Of a stretch of 64,000 bases of DNA, positions 48,345 to 59,846 are shown piece after piece. Both the position numbers and the translations under genes were made by a program. The notes beneath the pieces are model-generated. The model was not told where the DNA came from. It saw only the letters and a program-made list of their open reading frames with translations, and ran no database searches. Position 1 is the stretch's first letter; the number at the start of each line of letters is the position of its first letter. Origin of the DNA: Symsagittifera roscoffensis (lineage: Eukaryota; Xenacoelomorpha; Acoela; Convolutidae). The stretch spans positions 55,455,504 to 55,519,503 of the forward strand of contig NC_087063.1 of NCBI RefSeq assembly GCF_963678635.1. Reading direction: 5' to 3'.

Positions 48345-50252
48345 ATGTCATTCAAAAATCTAGGAAATAAACAAACAATCGTTTTACACAACTGTGAAAT
48401 AGATAACCAAAAACTCGATCTTGTCATCACACCTCATACACAAACAGTTGGATATATTAGAACAAAACGACTACCAATAAAAAGAAAAATAATAAACAAA
48501 CAAAGACAAATCACACGAAAAAGATTTTCAAAAAATAGAAACGCATTTTCGGAATCAAAAGCCAGCAATTTAGATGAACTCTACAAATTAAAAGAATCAA
48601 TTGATAAAAATTGTCCCATACATGATCAAATATATTTTTCAGATTCAGAAACAACTTTAAATTCATCAAAAAGAGGAAAAAGAAGAATAAAAAAGCAATA
48701 CAAACATAAACCAGTACACTTGTATAATTGGAATCAACCTATTAGACACATCGATAGTTATATATTAACAGTCATTAAACGAAAAATTGAGCCACACTCA
48801 AAGTGACGATAGTCCAGATGACGAAGAGGTTTACCCCTTCCTCATAGATGCACCCGATAAAAGAGGGCAACATGATTTTTGCAAGAATTTACTCGTAAAT
48901 TTGTTTGAACCCGGAATCAGCCCATGCAAAGCAGAATTCCCAGATGTAAAATACAAAAGACAAATTATTGAAAATTATCTGAAAGATATATGTAATTTAA
49001 CACAACAATATGGAATCTACACCATAGAATTCAGCACACCAAATACGAATCATCGTAAATATGTAATTCAAACAGATGATCTTGAATTAGAATTTTCAAA
49101 AGTCTTCTTAGAATACATTAAAAGCATACAATATCATAATTCACAAAGAGCAAACTCCATATTCACTAACGAAGTTTTTGCAATAATATATACCTATATT
49201 TCTATATTAGAAAAAACAGAATTTCAAAGTATCTCACCAAATGAAACATCCAAACATACAAAAGTAAAAAATGAAATCACATTATTTTCATTTTTTCTAC
49301 ATATAATCAAAGAAAATTTCACTAAAGACGATGTTTCACAACACACAAAACATGACTTACAAAAAAAAATTTTAGCATGGTTTATAATAGATTATTTCTC
49401 ACATAATATAGACTTAATTTCACAAGCCAGAAAAAATTTCAGACTTCAAAATCCAAATGATGATACTGCCATTACAGAACAATCAGACTACGTTTGGGAC
49501 CCTGAATGGTATCATCCTACATTTTAAATATCCCACAATCAATCTCAAGTCAAGCAATAAGTACAATATCTTACCAAAGAGATTATGTAAAAGTAGTACC
49601 ACTAACCATTGATGCAACACCATTAAACTACAATACATTTTTACCTGATACACGAAATAACAGTTTAAATTCGACCGTCATACACAATGAAAACCTTAAT
49701 GGAACTAGGAATCTTACACAACAAGATATCCAAACACCATCACACTTCATAAATGAAGAAATTGTCCAAACAACAACAACTACACAACAAAGTATTTCAC
49801 CAATACATCCAAATTTAACAACACCAAGAAATACAAACACTTCACTGGCACAAGTAACCTTACAATCAACCGTTAAACGTTCGGTTGCTCCAAAATATTC
49901 ACATATGGATTATCAAACATATAGACCCATGACAGTAGCATCAAAACCACGAAGAACGTTCACAAGAAACACTTTTGCAGAACACAATTATAATTATGCA
50001 CATTCGTCAAAAACAAACTACCCCCCACGAAAAACTAATAATAATCATGTATGTTCTCACTATTGGGATAACCCAATGACAACAACCAACTCAGTAAATT
50101 TTCAAACTAATTCACATCCTCCACAGGATCATAGTGAAAATTATCCATTCTTTCAACAAAATAAAAATAAAAAGCAAGCACCTCACCATACGGAATACTT
50201 ATCATCTTATGATTATGATTTACAACCAGACATTTTTGCACCATATACCTAA
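48345..50252 (+). pseudogene. Gag N-terminal extension (frameshifted)
   Basis: Three consecutive blocks read as one protein of about 630 residues: 48345-48806 (basic, Lys/Arg-rich), 48787-49527 and 49506-50252 (Thr/Asn/Gln-rich). Frames change near 48785 and near 49517 (a T-run one base short compared with the relative at 31.3 kb), and a TAA at 50250 is followed by the same open frame into the capsid part. The motif YVWDPEWYH at the second junction is conserved in the 31.1-kb fragment. I recognise no domain; a matrix-like structural role is suggested only by position. Nothing like a typical gypsy Gag N-terminus is this long. Confidence 0.7.
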
Positions 50253-52175
50253 GAATATCGCAAACAAGGATCGCGACGACCTCATACATATAATAGAATT
50301 TTTTCTCCAAATCCAACAGATACACGAAATCAACAACCAATACATATGCCAAATCCAACTAATACACAATCTTTCCAACCAATTCAACCACAAAACCCAA
50401 TGACTATGCACTCATATCAACCAACTCAAATGCAAAATGAAATACCACTTCCATATTACCTTCAACAACACGAAATAACAAAAAATCAACTAACAAATTT
50501 TTCGCAAATGCCAAATGCCGCAGAATCACTACAGATGACGATGAATCCATACCTCATGGGTGGATCATCAATAACATCAAACAAACCACTAATGGTATTC
50601 ACAGGAACAGACCCTGAATATTCTGTACAAGATTATTTAAATGCAGAAACAGCAAATTTAATTTTAAATATAGGACCTGAACCAATTAATACGCCACTAC
50701 ATCAAAATTGGATACATAGACGCACAGCGTTGATACAAACAACCTTAGATGGCGCAGCTCGAAAATGGTTTTCAGTATTACCTATAGAAATAAAATCAAA
50801 CTGGAAAAGATTTACACAAGAATTTTCAAAAATGTTTGACTCCGAAAGAAATAAACAACACCAAAGAGTTTTATGTAATGAAATTCGCAGATTACCAAAT
50901 GAAACCATCAAAAAATTAGCAGTACGTATCGAAACACTAGTTCGAAAAGCATATTCACTAAATACACATGACTATAAAAACACAAAAATGACAGAAATTT
51001 TAAAGATGACCCTAACACCTCAATTAAGGAAAATAGCAATAAAAAAGAGAGCATCTCATCCTTCTTCAATTCGAGAGCCAGATTTAGATTTTCGAAAACT
51101 AGTAGACAAACTAGAGCAAGCGGAAATCACAATGAAACTTGAAGAAACAGAAAATCTAAAACTACAATATGTTAATCGAATTGAAACAAACACTACACAT
51201 ATAAATAACATACAGGAATCAGATACAGACCTAGTTGAAAAAATCACTGAAATACTAAATATTTATGAAAAACACCCAAATTTTAAGGGCAAACCAACTT
51301 TCAAAAAATGGTGTAATTATTGCCAACGATACGGACATAGTATTTCCGAATGTAGACAAAAACAACAAGATAACCAAAACAAACCTCAACAGCATAAAGA
51401 ACCAAATAAATCATTCTATCAATATATGAAGAAAGATCAAAATCTACCAAACAAAAATGTATACAGTAACAACAATTCAGGAAAACCACTTCCGAACAAC
51501 ACCAATTACACAAGGAATCAATCACCATATAACTCAAGTTATAGAGGAAGATCACCAGAACGAAGAAAAACACAGAATTCTTCACAAAATCATTATAATC
51601 GATCAAATAGTCAAAATAACTATTTGAGATCAAATTCAAATGCAACACAATTTGTTTCTAGATCCAATTCCCAATCAAACCCAAAAAATAAACACTATTC
51701 CAATAATCAATCACGAAACTCATCATAAAACAGAAATAGAAACTACTCACATAAACGAAATAGAAGTTATTCGAACAATCGAAATCAGAACTACCCGAAC
51801 AATCGATCAAATAACTCATATAACAGATCAGACTATCACAGACCAAATGACAATTATCAAAACAGATCACGGAATAATTCACAAAATCGAAATTCAAGTT
51901 ATAATAATCAACATAGAAATTATTCCCAATCACCACATAGGAATAATAACCATTATAATAATTCTAAACATCGATACAGAAGTAGTACACCAAAACATCA
52001 AAGACAAATTAATCAAGTACAGTCAAATGAAGAAACAACATCAGACCCCCCAGGTATTGATGACACAGGAAGTAACGAACTACAACTAAATCAAATAAAC
52101 TGTGGATCATCAGATACAGAAAGTGATACAGAAAATACCATCTCCATAAATACGATAACAGTCGAAAACGACTAG
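50253..52175 (+). pseudogene. Gag: capsid and nucleocapsid with CCHC knuckle
   Basis: The frame is open from 50253, with the first ATG at 50346. It holds a retrotransposon-gag domain (GAARKWFSVLPIEIKSNWKR and following helices, residues about 130-260 of the ATG form) and one CCHC knuckle, CNYCQRYGHSISEC, at 51312-51353. A long Asn/Ser/Arg/Tyr-rich low-complexity tail follows. A TAA at 51726 breaks the tail, but the same frame continues to a TAG at 52173. It packages RNA and forms the particle in the family. The acidic DPPGIDDTG-containing end may belong to the Gag-Pol link. Confidence 0.85.
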
Positions 52176-52942
52176 GAACCTATTATATATGAACAACCTT
52201 TTACATCACATATATATCAAAATCAATTGGAACTCCTACACAATTATTATATTGAACGCATCAATACTACACAAACTGCACAAGAAATAAACGAAATTAA
52301 CACGGTAAATAAACCCGATGAAAATGACAAAACAAAATGTTTAAACACAAATCATTTTTATCAAAATATATACCAACAACCAACATCTTGAATAGTAAAA
52401 TACTGATCAAAGATAAGTACACAAAAACAAAAAATACAGCTCTAACATTTTTTCAAAGATTAAATAAACAACCACCATTCTTCTCAAAATTGTATCCAAT
52501 TTATAACCTACAACGGAAACACCTGAAACCACTATCAGGAAATATATATAATTTTTCAATAAAACAAGTTCACCAATATGATAAAAGTCAAAATAAACAA
52601 CAACTCTTTATGTCAGACTTTGAGTTTAAACCTATTCATAAGTTTTTCAAAATCACGATTTCATCTATAAAATATTTGAAATATACGAATTCAGACATCA
52701 TTTTGCTACATGTGTATAACAATACACCGTATCAAGTAACATTACCCTTAGGACTTTTAGGATATTGCGAAACAAACGCTACAATATCACCCGTACATGA
52801 AATAGCATACCGCGTAAATAATATACCCCAATTATTAGATATTTGTCAATCCACAATTCTTAACGAGGAACTATCCATAAATAACATAATAAGCAATGAA
52901 AAGAGGATCACAGATTATTTCACAAAAAACACCATATTTTAA
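52176..52942 (+). pseudogene. Protease-region remnant of pol
   Basis: Frame 52337-52942 reads LTFFQRLNKQPPFF and later LPLGLLGYCE, an arrangement expected of the aspartic protease and the protease-RT linker of gypsy pol. The catalytic Asp-Thr/Ser-Gly triad is not present: the position where it would fall, near 52408, reads D-K-Y. The frame before it (52176-52391) is open but ends in TGA, so one shift separates Gag and this block, and another follows near 52900-52935. Assignment is by position and general pattern, so confidence is moderate. Confidence 0.5.
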
Positions 52943-53570
52943 ACCAACATTCAATATAACAAATTACACAAAAGAACAACAACAATTTTTAACGATGTTT
53001 AACTTTGAACAATCACAAATAAATAACCTACAACATTTCCCACTTTACTTAGATTGCCAAAATAATCACTACGAAGTTGATCTACTTGGAACATCAACTT
53101 TCAAGCCAATTCCATACTCACAATGGATAAAAAATAACACTCAACAAAAACGAATAAAACACCACTCGCATAAAAAAGACCTTTTTCCGTTAATTGAAAA
53201 ACAAAATTTAACTGATAAAATAAATTTATCGGGACCACAAACGAATGATTCAAAATACACAATAAATCAAGTTTTTGACCTACATGACCCACCTGACACA
53301 ATTCCCTTATCTAAATTAGAAATTGAAAATATTTTTCTCCCTCCAACAGATAAAATTACAATTAATATCTTGAAGCAATATCAAAATCTTGACCCAGTAA
53401 TTACACAACTAAAATCATGGCACAAATACAAAACTAAACCCGTAAAGGCAGATACCACAATTTTAGGAAATAAAACACTCCTCCGATTTTTCCGAAAATT
53501 TAATCATAAAACAATTAATGAAAATACAGACCTTCTAGAATATCAATTAAATGATTCTACAGTTCCCTGT
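52896..53570 (+). pseudogene. Pol remnant: pre-RT strip fused to post-RNase H tether, RT deleted
   Basis: Within one open frame the text YTKEQQQFLTMFNFEQSQIN (normally just before reverse transcriptase) passes within about 10 residues to FPLYLDC...HYEVDLLG and then DPVITQLKSWHKYKTKP and ILGNKTLLRFFRKF, which belong to the tether before integrase. No YxDD box, no RT fingers or palm motifs and no RNase H DEDD pattern occur here or elsewhere in the window. The join is near 53025-53050. The frame is kept, so the deletion may be a multiple of three or the shift is masked. Confidence 0.7.
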
Positions 53571-54956
53571 CTCCCTTTAAGTATGATTCTAATAGCTTTT
53601 AACATTTCACATACACAAAACATTAAAGGACACTCTGGATCAGAGAAAACATATTCAAATTTTACACAAAATTTTTATTTCCCAAATGCACCAATTTGGA
53701 TAAACGTACTATGCAATGATTGTATAGTATGTCAGCTAAATAAACCTTATCCAAATCAAAAACAAATAGCACAAAAACAAGATTTTAAAGGACAAAGTTT
53801 ATATTTAACCATCGTATTTCATTCGATACAAAAGGATCAATTTCACCATCCTCTGAAGGAAACTCCTATATTATGGTAATTGTTGATGTATTTACACATT
53901 ATGTAGCACTCAACCCAGTACCACATTGTAACGCTTATTATGATTACACAACACTTTATGAACACTGGATAGCTAAATTCGGATTACCCGAAGTCTTAGT
54001 TACAGACAGCGGTACAGAATTCATAAATAATGAAATTATCACACTATGTCACTTATATAACATTAAGCACAAACCGCGTACATCTCATGCACCTTGGACA
54101 AACGGTTTAGTCGAAGGTATGAACCGTTCACTACAAGAATATCTTAGATGTATCATAAATGGAAATGATACAAGATACACAGAATGGTCGGCAGATGTAA
54201 ATTTATTTCCCTTCGCATATAATTCACAAATTACGACAACTCTAGGAATGTCACCATACAAAATGGTTTTTAATCAAAAGCCACGTAAACCAATTATGTT
54301 TACAGCAAACTCTCATAAAAATACACAGGGTCATTGCCAACCGAATAAAGACTCAGTTTGTTTTAACCTACCTTTACACACGCATGATGAAGATCATTTT
54401 CATCACCCACAAATCCGTAATTTAGCCTCCGGTACACACACCGAATGGATTTTCAATAGAGATAAAAAAAACACAATGAAATTTACCGAAGAGTAACAAA
54501 AAAATTGTTACAAAGGCAAAACATTAACGAACAAATAAATTCACGCTTTACACCAGCCTCATTTTCAAAAATTGGAACATTTGTCTTGATACCTAATTTT
54601 AATACACAAAAAGGAATTTCTAAAAAATTACAACCCCTTCGCAAAGGACCATACCAAATAATCGCCAAACCCACTGACGTAACATATAAAATCACCGATT
54701 CAGACCAAAAAGAAATTGTTCAACATCGAAACAATCTATTGCCTTACTACCCAAAAGAATACGCACTACGCGAACTAACTCAATTATATTCTTTCACAGG
54801 TTTAAAAATTATTCAAAATCACCCACATACGGAAAATGAAATAAATGAACAAAATGACATTCACCTTGAAAAACAAAACAAAAAACCAACTACAACCCAA
54901 AACAATACAAAAAAACTAGATCAAAAAACACCTCAAAAAGAAAGAAAAATAGAAAA
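53571..54956 (+). pseudogene. Integrase (HHCC, DD35E, GPY/F), frameshifted
   Basis: Zinc-binding part: ISHTQNIKGH and LCNDCIVCQ. The catalytic core has Asp at 53825 (FDTKG), Asp at 54005 (VTDSGTEF) and Glu at 54113 (GLVEGMN), with 35 residues between the last two, as in retroviral integrases. The GPY/F module is at 54646 (GPYQII). The frame shifts near 53805 (before the first Asp) and in the A8 run at 54464-54471. Integrase inserts the cDNA with a short duplication, in agreement with the 4-bp CTGT flanks. The catalytic residues are all present, but the protein cannot be made from this copy. Confidence 0.9.
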
Positions 54957-55106
54957 ATGATAGAAAAAATTATACCACAAGAACAAGTCGAGAAATCAGA
55001 ACATAGAGAGTCATCACGACTTAGAAATCAACCACGTAAAAACTACAAAACATTCATCCCACAATCGGAAATATTAAAGAAAGTTGAATTTCAAAAACAG
55101 CTTTAA
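54957..55106 (+). CDS. Integrase C-terminal tail, out of frame
   Basis: The 49-codon frame from ATG 54957 reads SSRLRNQPRKNYKTFIPQSE, basic, directly overlapping the stop of the preceding block. It is best read as the end of Pol displaced by a third frameshift. Confidence 0.55.
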   Translation: MIEKIIPQEQVEKSEHRESSRLRNQPRKNYKTFIPQSEILKKVEFQKQL

Positions 55107-55925
55107 TTTTAAAATTAATAATATTTGAACCTGTGAAACATTTTGAACTTTCATTTTTCAAAATAACATGCTGCAAACACGCAGCGATTCTAGTTCACAA
55201 TTAGCCAATAGGATTCATTCAATCCGTCACCTTCTATAGCTCTAACACAAACCAATTAGACAAAAGATATTAAACTCCAGGCATATTTATAACTATAACT
55301 TTACAACCTCCAGGTCAAAAACAAGCAAACCACTCAAACTTGACAACTAAAATAAATACCACCATAATATCATAACCCTCCCTTATCTAATAACGCAAAG
55401 ATCAACAATATTTTCCCAACTCAGACCTCAAAAACCCCCCAAACAAAATTGTTAAATTAGCCTAAAGTAAAACTACGACCATATTCATTTAGCCTAAAGT
55501 ACAAAATCCTCAAAAATACCCCAGATCACCTGACAAAAAAAATAAAGCAAAGAAGACCTCCCGAACACCAAAAAATTCGCCCCCAACAACTTTTCACAAA
55601 ACTCAACCCACTTGTCAAAAAATCAATAAATAATTCGACCACACTTGAAAATTGCCCCAAAGAACAAAAAATATTCGACCAAGAAGCCATTTCTTAAATG
55701 CTCTTCTCTCGATCAGTCAACACAATTTTCAACATTTTCATAAACTTTTTAACAACACTTAAGATTTATTCATATTTCTCTTTGATACTTTTGAAGCTTT
55801 TATAATAATTTTAATCATTTTTTGCAATATTTTTTTTAATTTTCTACTCCCTATTTGAAATATATCTCCAACTTTCCCAAGTCATTGACCATATTCACAG
55901 GTAAGAAAACCCAAAGTTTATTTAA
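55107..55925 (+). other. Non-coding spacer between pol and the accessory ORF
   Basis: About 820 bp, very poor in G, with no ORF of note. It ends with a consensus splice donor, TTCACAG|GTAAGAAAA, at 55900/55901, 25 bp before the next ATG. An internal promoter or a small exon could lie here, but I see no clear promoter. Confidence 0.5.
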
Positions 55926-57107
55926 ATGATACGAACCATTTTTAGTAGAACATATATTTTTTTACTATTTGTAATTTTTATAACATTTTTATCATCCCTT
56001 ATATTGACAATATGCAAATGTATGAAGAAGGCAGTCATAACATTCGCCTTAGCAACAATCCTTTTAATTCTTTTTCTTGAAGAATACTACAATAAACATA
56101 AATTTTTTCACCAAAAGAAATCAATCAGAAAACCCTCAAAAATTGCCAACCAACAATCACAAAGTCAGTCTTCACCTACATCATCCCAAGAAAACCCGAC
56201 AATACCTACAACTACCCAAAACCCCCAAATATCTACACGAATTTCTTTTCAAGATAACCCATACACTTTTGAAGAACGACACGCTCGCTTATCTGACCCA
56301 TTAGAACCAGTTCAGCGACAGGCACCTCTAAGTGAACCAACATATAACTTGTACCCAACACTACCACAAGAATTAAGTAGAATAAGAAATATTAGTCAAA
56401 ACCAAAATACAGTTGAAATAAATAGACAAATTATACATCCACGACGAAATAGAATTTTTCAAACCCCCCGAGTTCATTTTGATATACCCCAATCCCCATC
56501 ACCAAGTACTCCAGAAAACCCAATTAGCATATTACCGGAAACCCCTACACTTCTTCCACAACGTAGCACCTCAAGTATACCCTCAGATTACTTAGGTTCA
56601 ACACCAACATCTGAACAAATACGTGAAAATCCCTTTAACCCCCCAAACCAAACATTACGACTACCATATTGGACAACACAGTCATTCACACAAGGTGAAC
56701 CAAATTTAATAAATGACCCAATAGATATTTCTACGGATACAACAACATCGTCATCCCTACCAGAAACATTATCACTGTCGTCAACACCATCAATAAGCCA
56801 GACTTCACCAACGCCTTTCCCCCTAAATTTTCCAAATAACCTCGACGCTAGATATCGAGAACAATCATCAACAATTATCCCTTTAAGATTAGATTGGAAC
56901 ACGTTCACAGCACCCCCACCGTTATTTGGGCAACATCCGGAAAGTAACCGACTCCACAACTGGCCACTCCATAGACTACAGTATAGACAAGACATCCACG
57001 AAGACATTCGTGACCATAACATCCAATTACTCCAACAAAATAGTCTACAATTAAAGTTTGAAATCACGGTTAACTTAACAACATTGATCAACATCCTTAC
57101 CCACTAA
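55926..57107 (+). CDS. Accessory ORF A: two-TM, Pro/Ser/Thr-rich protein (393 aa)
   Basis: An intact ORF of 393 codons. Residues about 10-30 (YIFLLFVIFITFLSSLILTI) and 36-52 (AVITFALATILLILFLE) are hydrophobic, separated by CKCMKK. The rest is a long low-complexity region rich in Pro, Ser, Thr, Gln and Asn with several Arg. It is probably membrane-anchored by a hairpin with a large exposed tail; the topology is not decided by sequence. It lies between pol and env, where gypsy-type elements normally have nothing. I do not recognise a family. It is the longest undamaged ORF of the element, which suggests either luck or weak constraint in a disordered protein. The start is the first ATG after a splice donor. 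Confidence 0.65.
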   Translation: MIRTIFSRTYIFLLFVIFITFLSSLILTICKCMKKAVITFALATILLILFLEEYYNKHKFFHQKKSIRKPSKIANQQSQSQSSPTSSQENPTIPTTTQNPQISTRISFQDNPYTFEERHARLSDPLEPVQRQAPLSEPTYNLYPTLPQELSRIRNISQNQNTVEINRQIIHPRRNRIFQTPRVHFDIPQSPSPSTPENPISILPETPTLLPQRSTSSIPSDYLGSTPTSEQIRENPFNPPNQTLRLPYWTTQSFTQGEPNLINDPIDISTDTTTSSSLPETLSLSSTPSISQTSPTPFPLNFPNNLDARYREQSSTIIPLRLDWNTFTAPPPLFGQHPESNRLHNWPLHRLQYRQDIHEDIRDHNIQLLQQNSLQLKFEITVNLTTLINILTH

Positions 57108-57243
57108 ACCCACCCAATATAACAGCTCAATCGCTACCACCACCATTTATAACAACTGAAGTAATATATAAATACGACAGATATACCAAAAAGACAATTG
57201 GTTACATCACATTTTATAACCCATACTCAGGATTATCATACAC
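57108..57243 (+). other. Short spacer before env
   Basis: 136 bp between ORF A and the envelope ATG. Possible splice acceptor for an env mRNA; no strong polypyrimidine-AG is apparent. Confidence 0.4.
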
Positions 57244-59364
57244 ATGTATATTCTAAAAATATTGATTTTTCTCCAACTCCTTTTTCTAATAATCTCCGAT
57301 CAGAACACAAATCCCTCTCCCCGCACAGGACCCCAGAACTTATTAGTAACACACTACGATTGTGAAGAAAGTGAACAAAAAACACTACACAAATATGCAA
57401 TAAATCAAGTATCACAATGCGAAACGGAACCACAAGCTATAGAAACTACAAATGTAATAGCGACACTATATTCAAAAGCCCGAGCAACAACAGTCATAGG
57501 ATATAAATTTACAGCAACTTTTTCCGAAAAGAAAGTACATTGTTCACAAGTTTCAAACGGAAATAAAAACCGACTTGACCACGAATCATTCTACCAAAGT
57601 AATATAGAACGACTTCTACATCTAAATCCCGATGATTGTAAAAACGAGCTACTCAGATTAACTATCACAAGAAATAAAAACACCGACAGAAAAATAGTAT
57701 ATTTTCAAGTCTTTGTCGATTCTGTACATTAAGCATAACTTGAAAGATATCAAGGACATATAAAACTAGATGAAAAATACCCATACAACGGCGCACACGG
57801 AAGATTAACTTATGACATACACGATAAGCACTGGATACCACATATTGGTATAAATAATCCATCAAACTGCAAAGCAGACACAAAAAATAAAGGATATCAA
57901 GAAATAATGTTTTTCGATTGGAAAATACAACTCGAAAAAATACAACTCACACGAGATTTATCAGACAACACAATGATCTATCAAGGAATTAGACTACCTT
58001 GTAAAAACGATCAACGATATTGTGATCCTATAACCCGGATACAAGCAACAATTGTTTGGTTTCCCGAAGATACATGTACAAAATTTCAAGTAGCAAAAAT
58101 ACACGCTCGAATGATAAAATTTCACGAAAAATATTTTATACAATCAATTCCATATGAACAAGTCCATCCATCACGAAAACAAAGTACTGATTTTCGAAAT
58201 CTCCATAATATAGAAAATAAATTCACACGTTTCCAAATATATCAAGAAACAGAAATCGCATGCAAATACAGAAACCCACTTCGCAAAATACAATATTCTG
58301 AAATATTAGTTGAATACGAAAAAGATTTCGACATGACCACTGGAAAAAAAAACTGACTTTATGCCACAAGTCACCCTCTACACGAAGGAACATCATATAT
58401 ACCAGTTAACTTTCAAAAAAGTAATGGTCAACCTGGTGGACACCTAAGGCCACATGACACTAGAAGCACACGTTTACAAGAACTATCATTAATGAATAAT
58501 TCTTATTTTGGTAATATCCACTATGATATCCACTTAGATATGAAATTAGACCTCACGATTAGTCGAATTTTTTAAGAAATGTCACTCTCCGAATTAGAAA
58601 CACTTCACCAACTATGCGAATTAGAAAGGACACAAATCCTACAATCACTTGCACTAGCAGTGTTAAAAATACCCTACGCAGGATATTTACTATCAGGAAA
58701 TAGATCAAATTTTCTAGACGTAGAAGGAAACATTTTATGGTTTTATACTTGTACCAAAAAAGTATCACCACTATATGTTTTTGAAGATAAACGATGCTAT
58801 AAAAAAATCCCTATCTTTTATAAAAATAAAGTACATTTTGTTGACACACTTTCAAGACGAACATACTTTTGGGATACCGCAGGCCCATGTGGATCAGAAA
58901 AAAGCCACAATGTAGTACAATTGAACCCTGATGAAGATAAATATTATCTTTTTACCCCATACCCCACGTTAATGCAATCACTCAAAAAATTTTCACCCAA
59001 AAGCATCAGAGCTATTGCTCGTAATCCAAATATTGATTTACAATCAATTGGAATATATTCAAAATCAGATATCCAACACCACATTAGAACACAACAATTC
59101 CAGGAATTATTAACACAAATGGACACTATACAAAGACAATCAATTGACCAAAACTTACGCAAACTTGCCGAAACCGCAGGATTTGCAGATATCTATACAC
59201 AAGATTATAGCGGATATTTTAAAGACATTAAAGACTATATATACCTAAACGGTGAAAAATACAGAACACAAGATATTTCACCTATAAATATTTTTAGCTT
59301 TGTTACACTAAAAAATGAAATTCTCGATTTTCTAGGATGGCCCTATTACATCTTAGAAAATTAA
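57244..59364 (+). pseudogene. Envelope-like glycoprotein, four in-frame stops
   Basis: A single frame runs 707 codons with no shift, interrupted by TAA 57730, TAA 57736, TGA 58354 and TAA 58573 and ending at TAA 59362. It starts with a signal-peptide-like MYILKILIFLQLLFLII, then many spaced Cys. An early YDC, a G-x-R-L-P-C segment near 57985-58005 with W and C downstream, and a second half with CTKKVSPLYVFEDKRC and a YLFTPYP stretch resemble the class III (gB-fold) glycoproteins of chuvirus-like viruses and of retroelements in aquatic invertebrates that captured them. That family name comes from pattern memory, not a search. It would mediate membrane fusion if intact; this copy is broken. Confidence 0.6.
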
Positions 59365-59377
59365 CTTCCTATACGCA

Positions 59378-59521
59378 ATGTTTAACTTTATAGGATTTCT
59401 TTTTTCACTCCTAAAAGGAATCTATAACACATGCGCTATACACGCACAAGTAAATAGACAAGCAAGTGTAGCACGCATACTATTTGCAGTATTTTTTTTG
59501 AATTTTTTCATCATCAATTAA
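59378..59521 (+). pseudogene. Env membrane anchor and tail, displaced frame
   Basis: The 47-codon frame from ATG 59378 has hydrophobic segments FIGFLFSLLKGIY and ARILFAVFFLNFFII. The preceding frame ends without an anchor, so this is probably the C-terminal transmembrane part moved out of frame by an indel near 59360-59378. It could alternatively be a separate small membrane protein. Confidence 0.5.
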
Positions 59522-59846
59522 CAAAATTCTTCTAGACGCACAAATCAAAGAATAAATACAAAAATAGCGAGAACACAGAACACATACGACGAAGAACATA
59601 ATAACATAGAAGTAACGCCTACAGCACCACAGTTGCCAGCCCTACCACATAACCATCCATTATCCTTAGTCACTCGTAATTTCTGAAACCTAGCAACAAC
59701 ACATAACCGAAATTTTAGACCAAACATATCGCAAAGTCCCATATAATGACACATCATTCACAAGATGATAATACATATGAACAAATTATAGAACAACCCC
59801 ATACCACCGCTTTTCAGTCTCAAAATAATCAATTTTTTAGCCCACG
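59522..59846 (+). other. Decayed coding remnant after env
   Basis: Two frames are open for 40-60 codons each and full of Asn, Thr, His and Gln (for example the frame through DEEHNNIEVTPTAPQLPALP). They are likely the old cytoplasmic tail or the start of the next ORF. Confidence 0.4.

Noticed and set aside
49506..49530. Programmed -1 frameshift site in Gag (TTTTAAAT)
   Set aside because: The slippery heptamer is not in the needed phase, and comparison with the 31.3-kb relative is more simply explained by loss of one T.
56588..57094. 168-aa reverse ORF inside ORF A
   Set aside because: Low-complexity complement of the Ser/Pro/Thr-rich coding strand.
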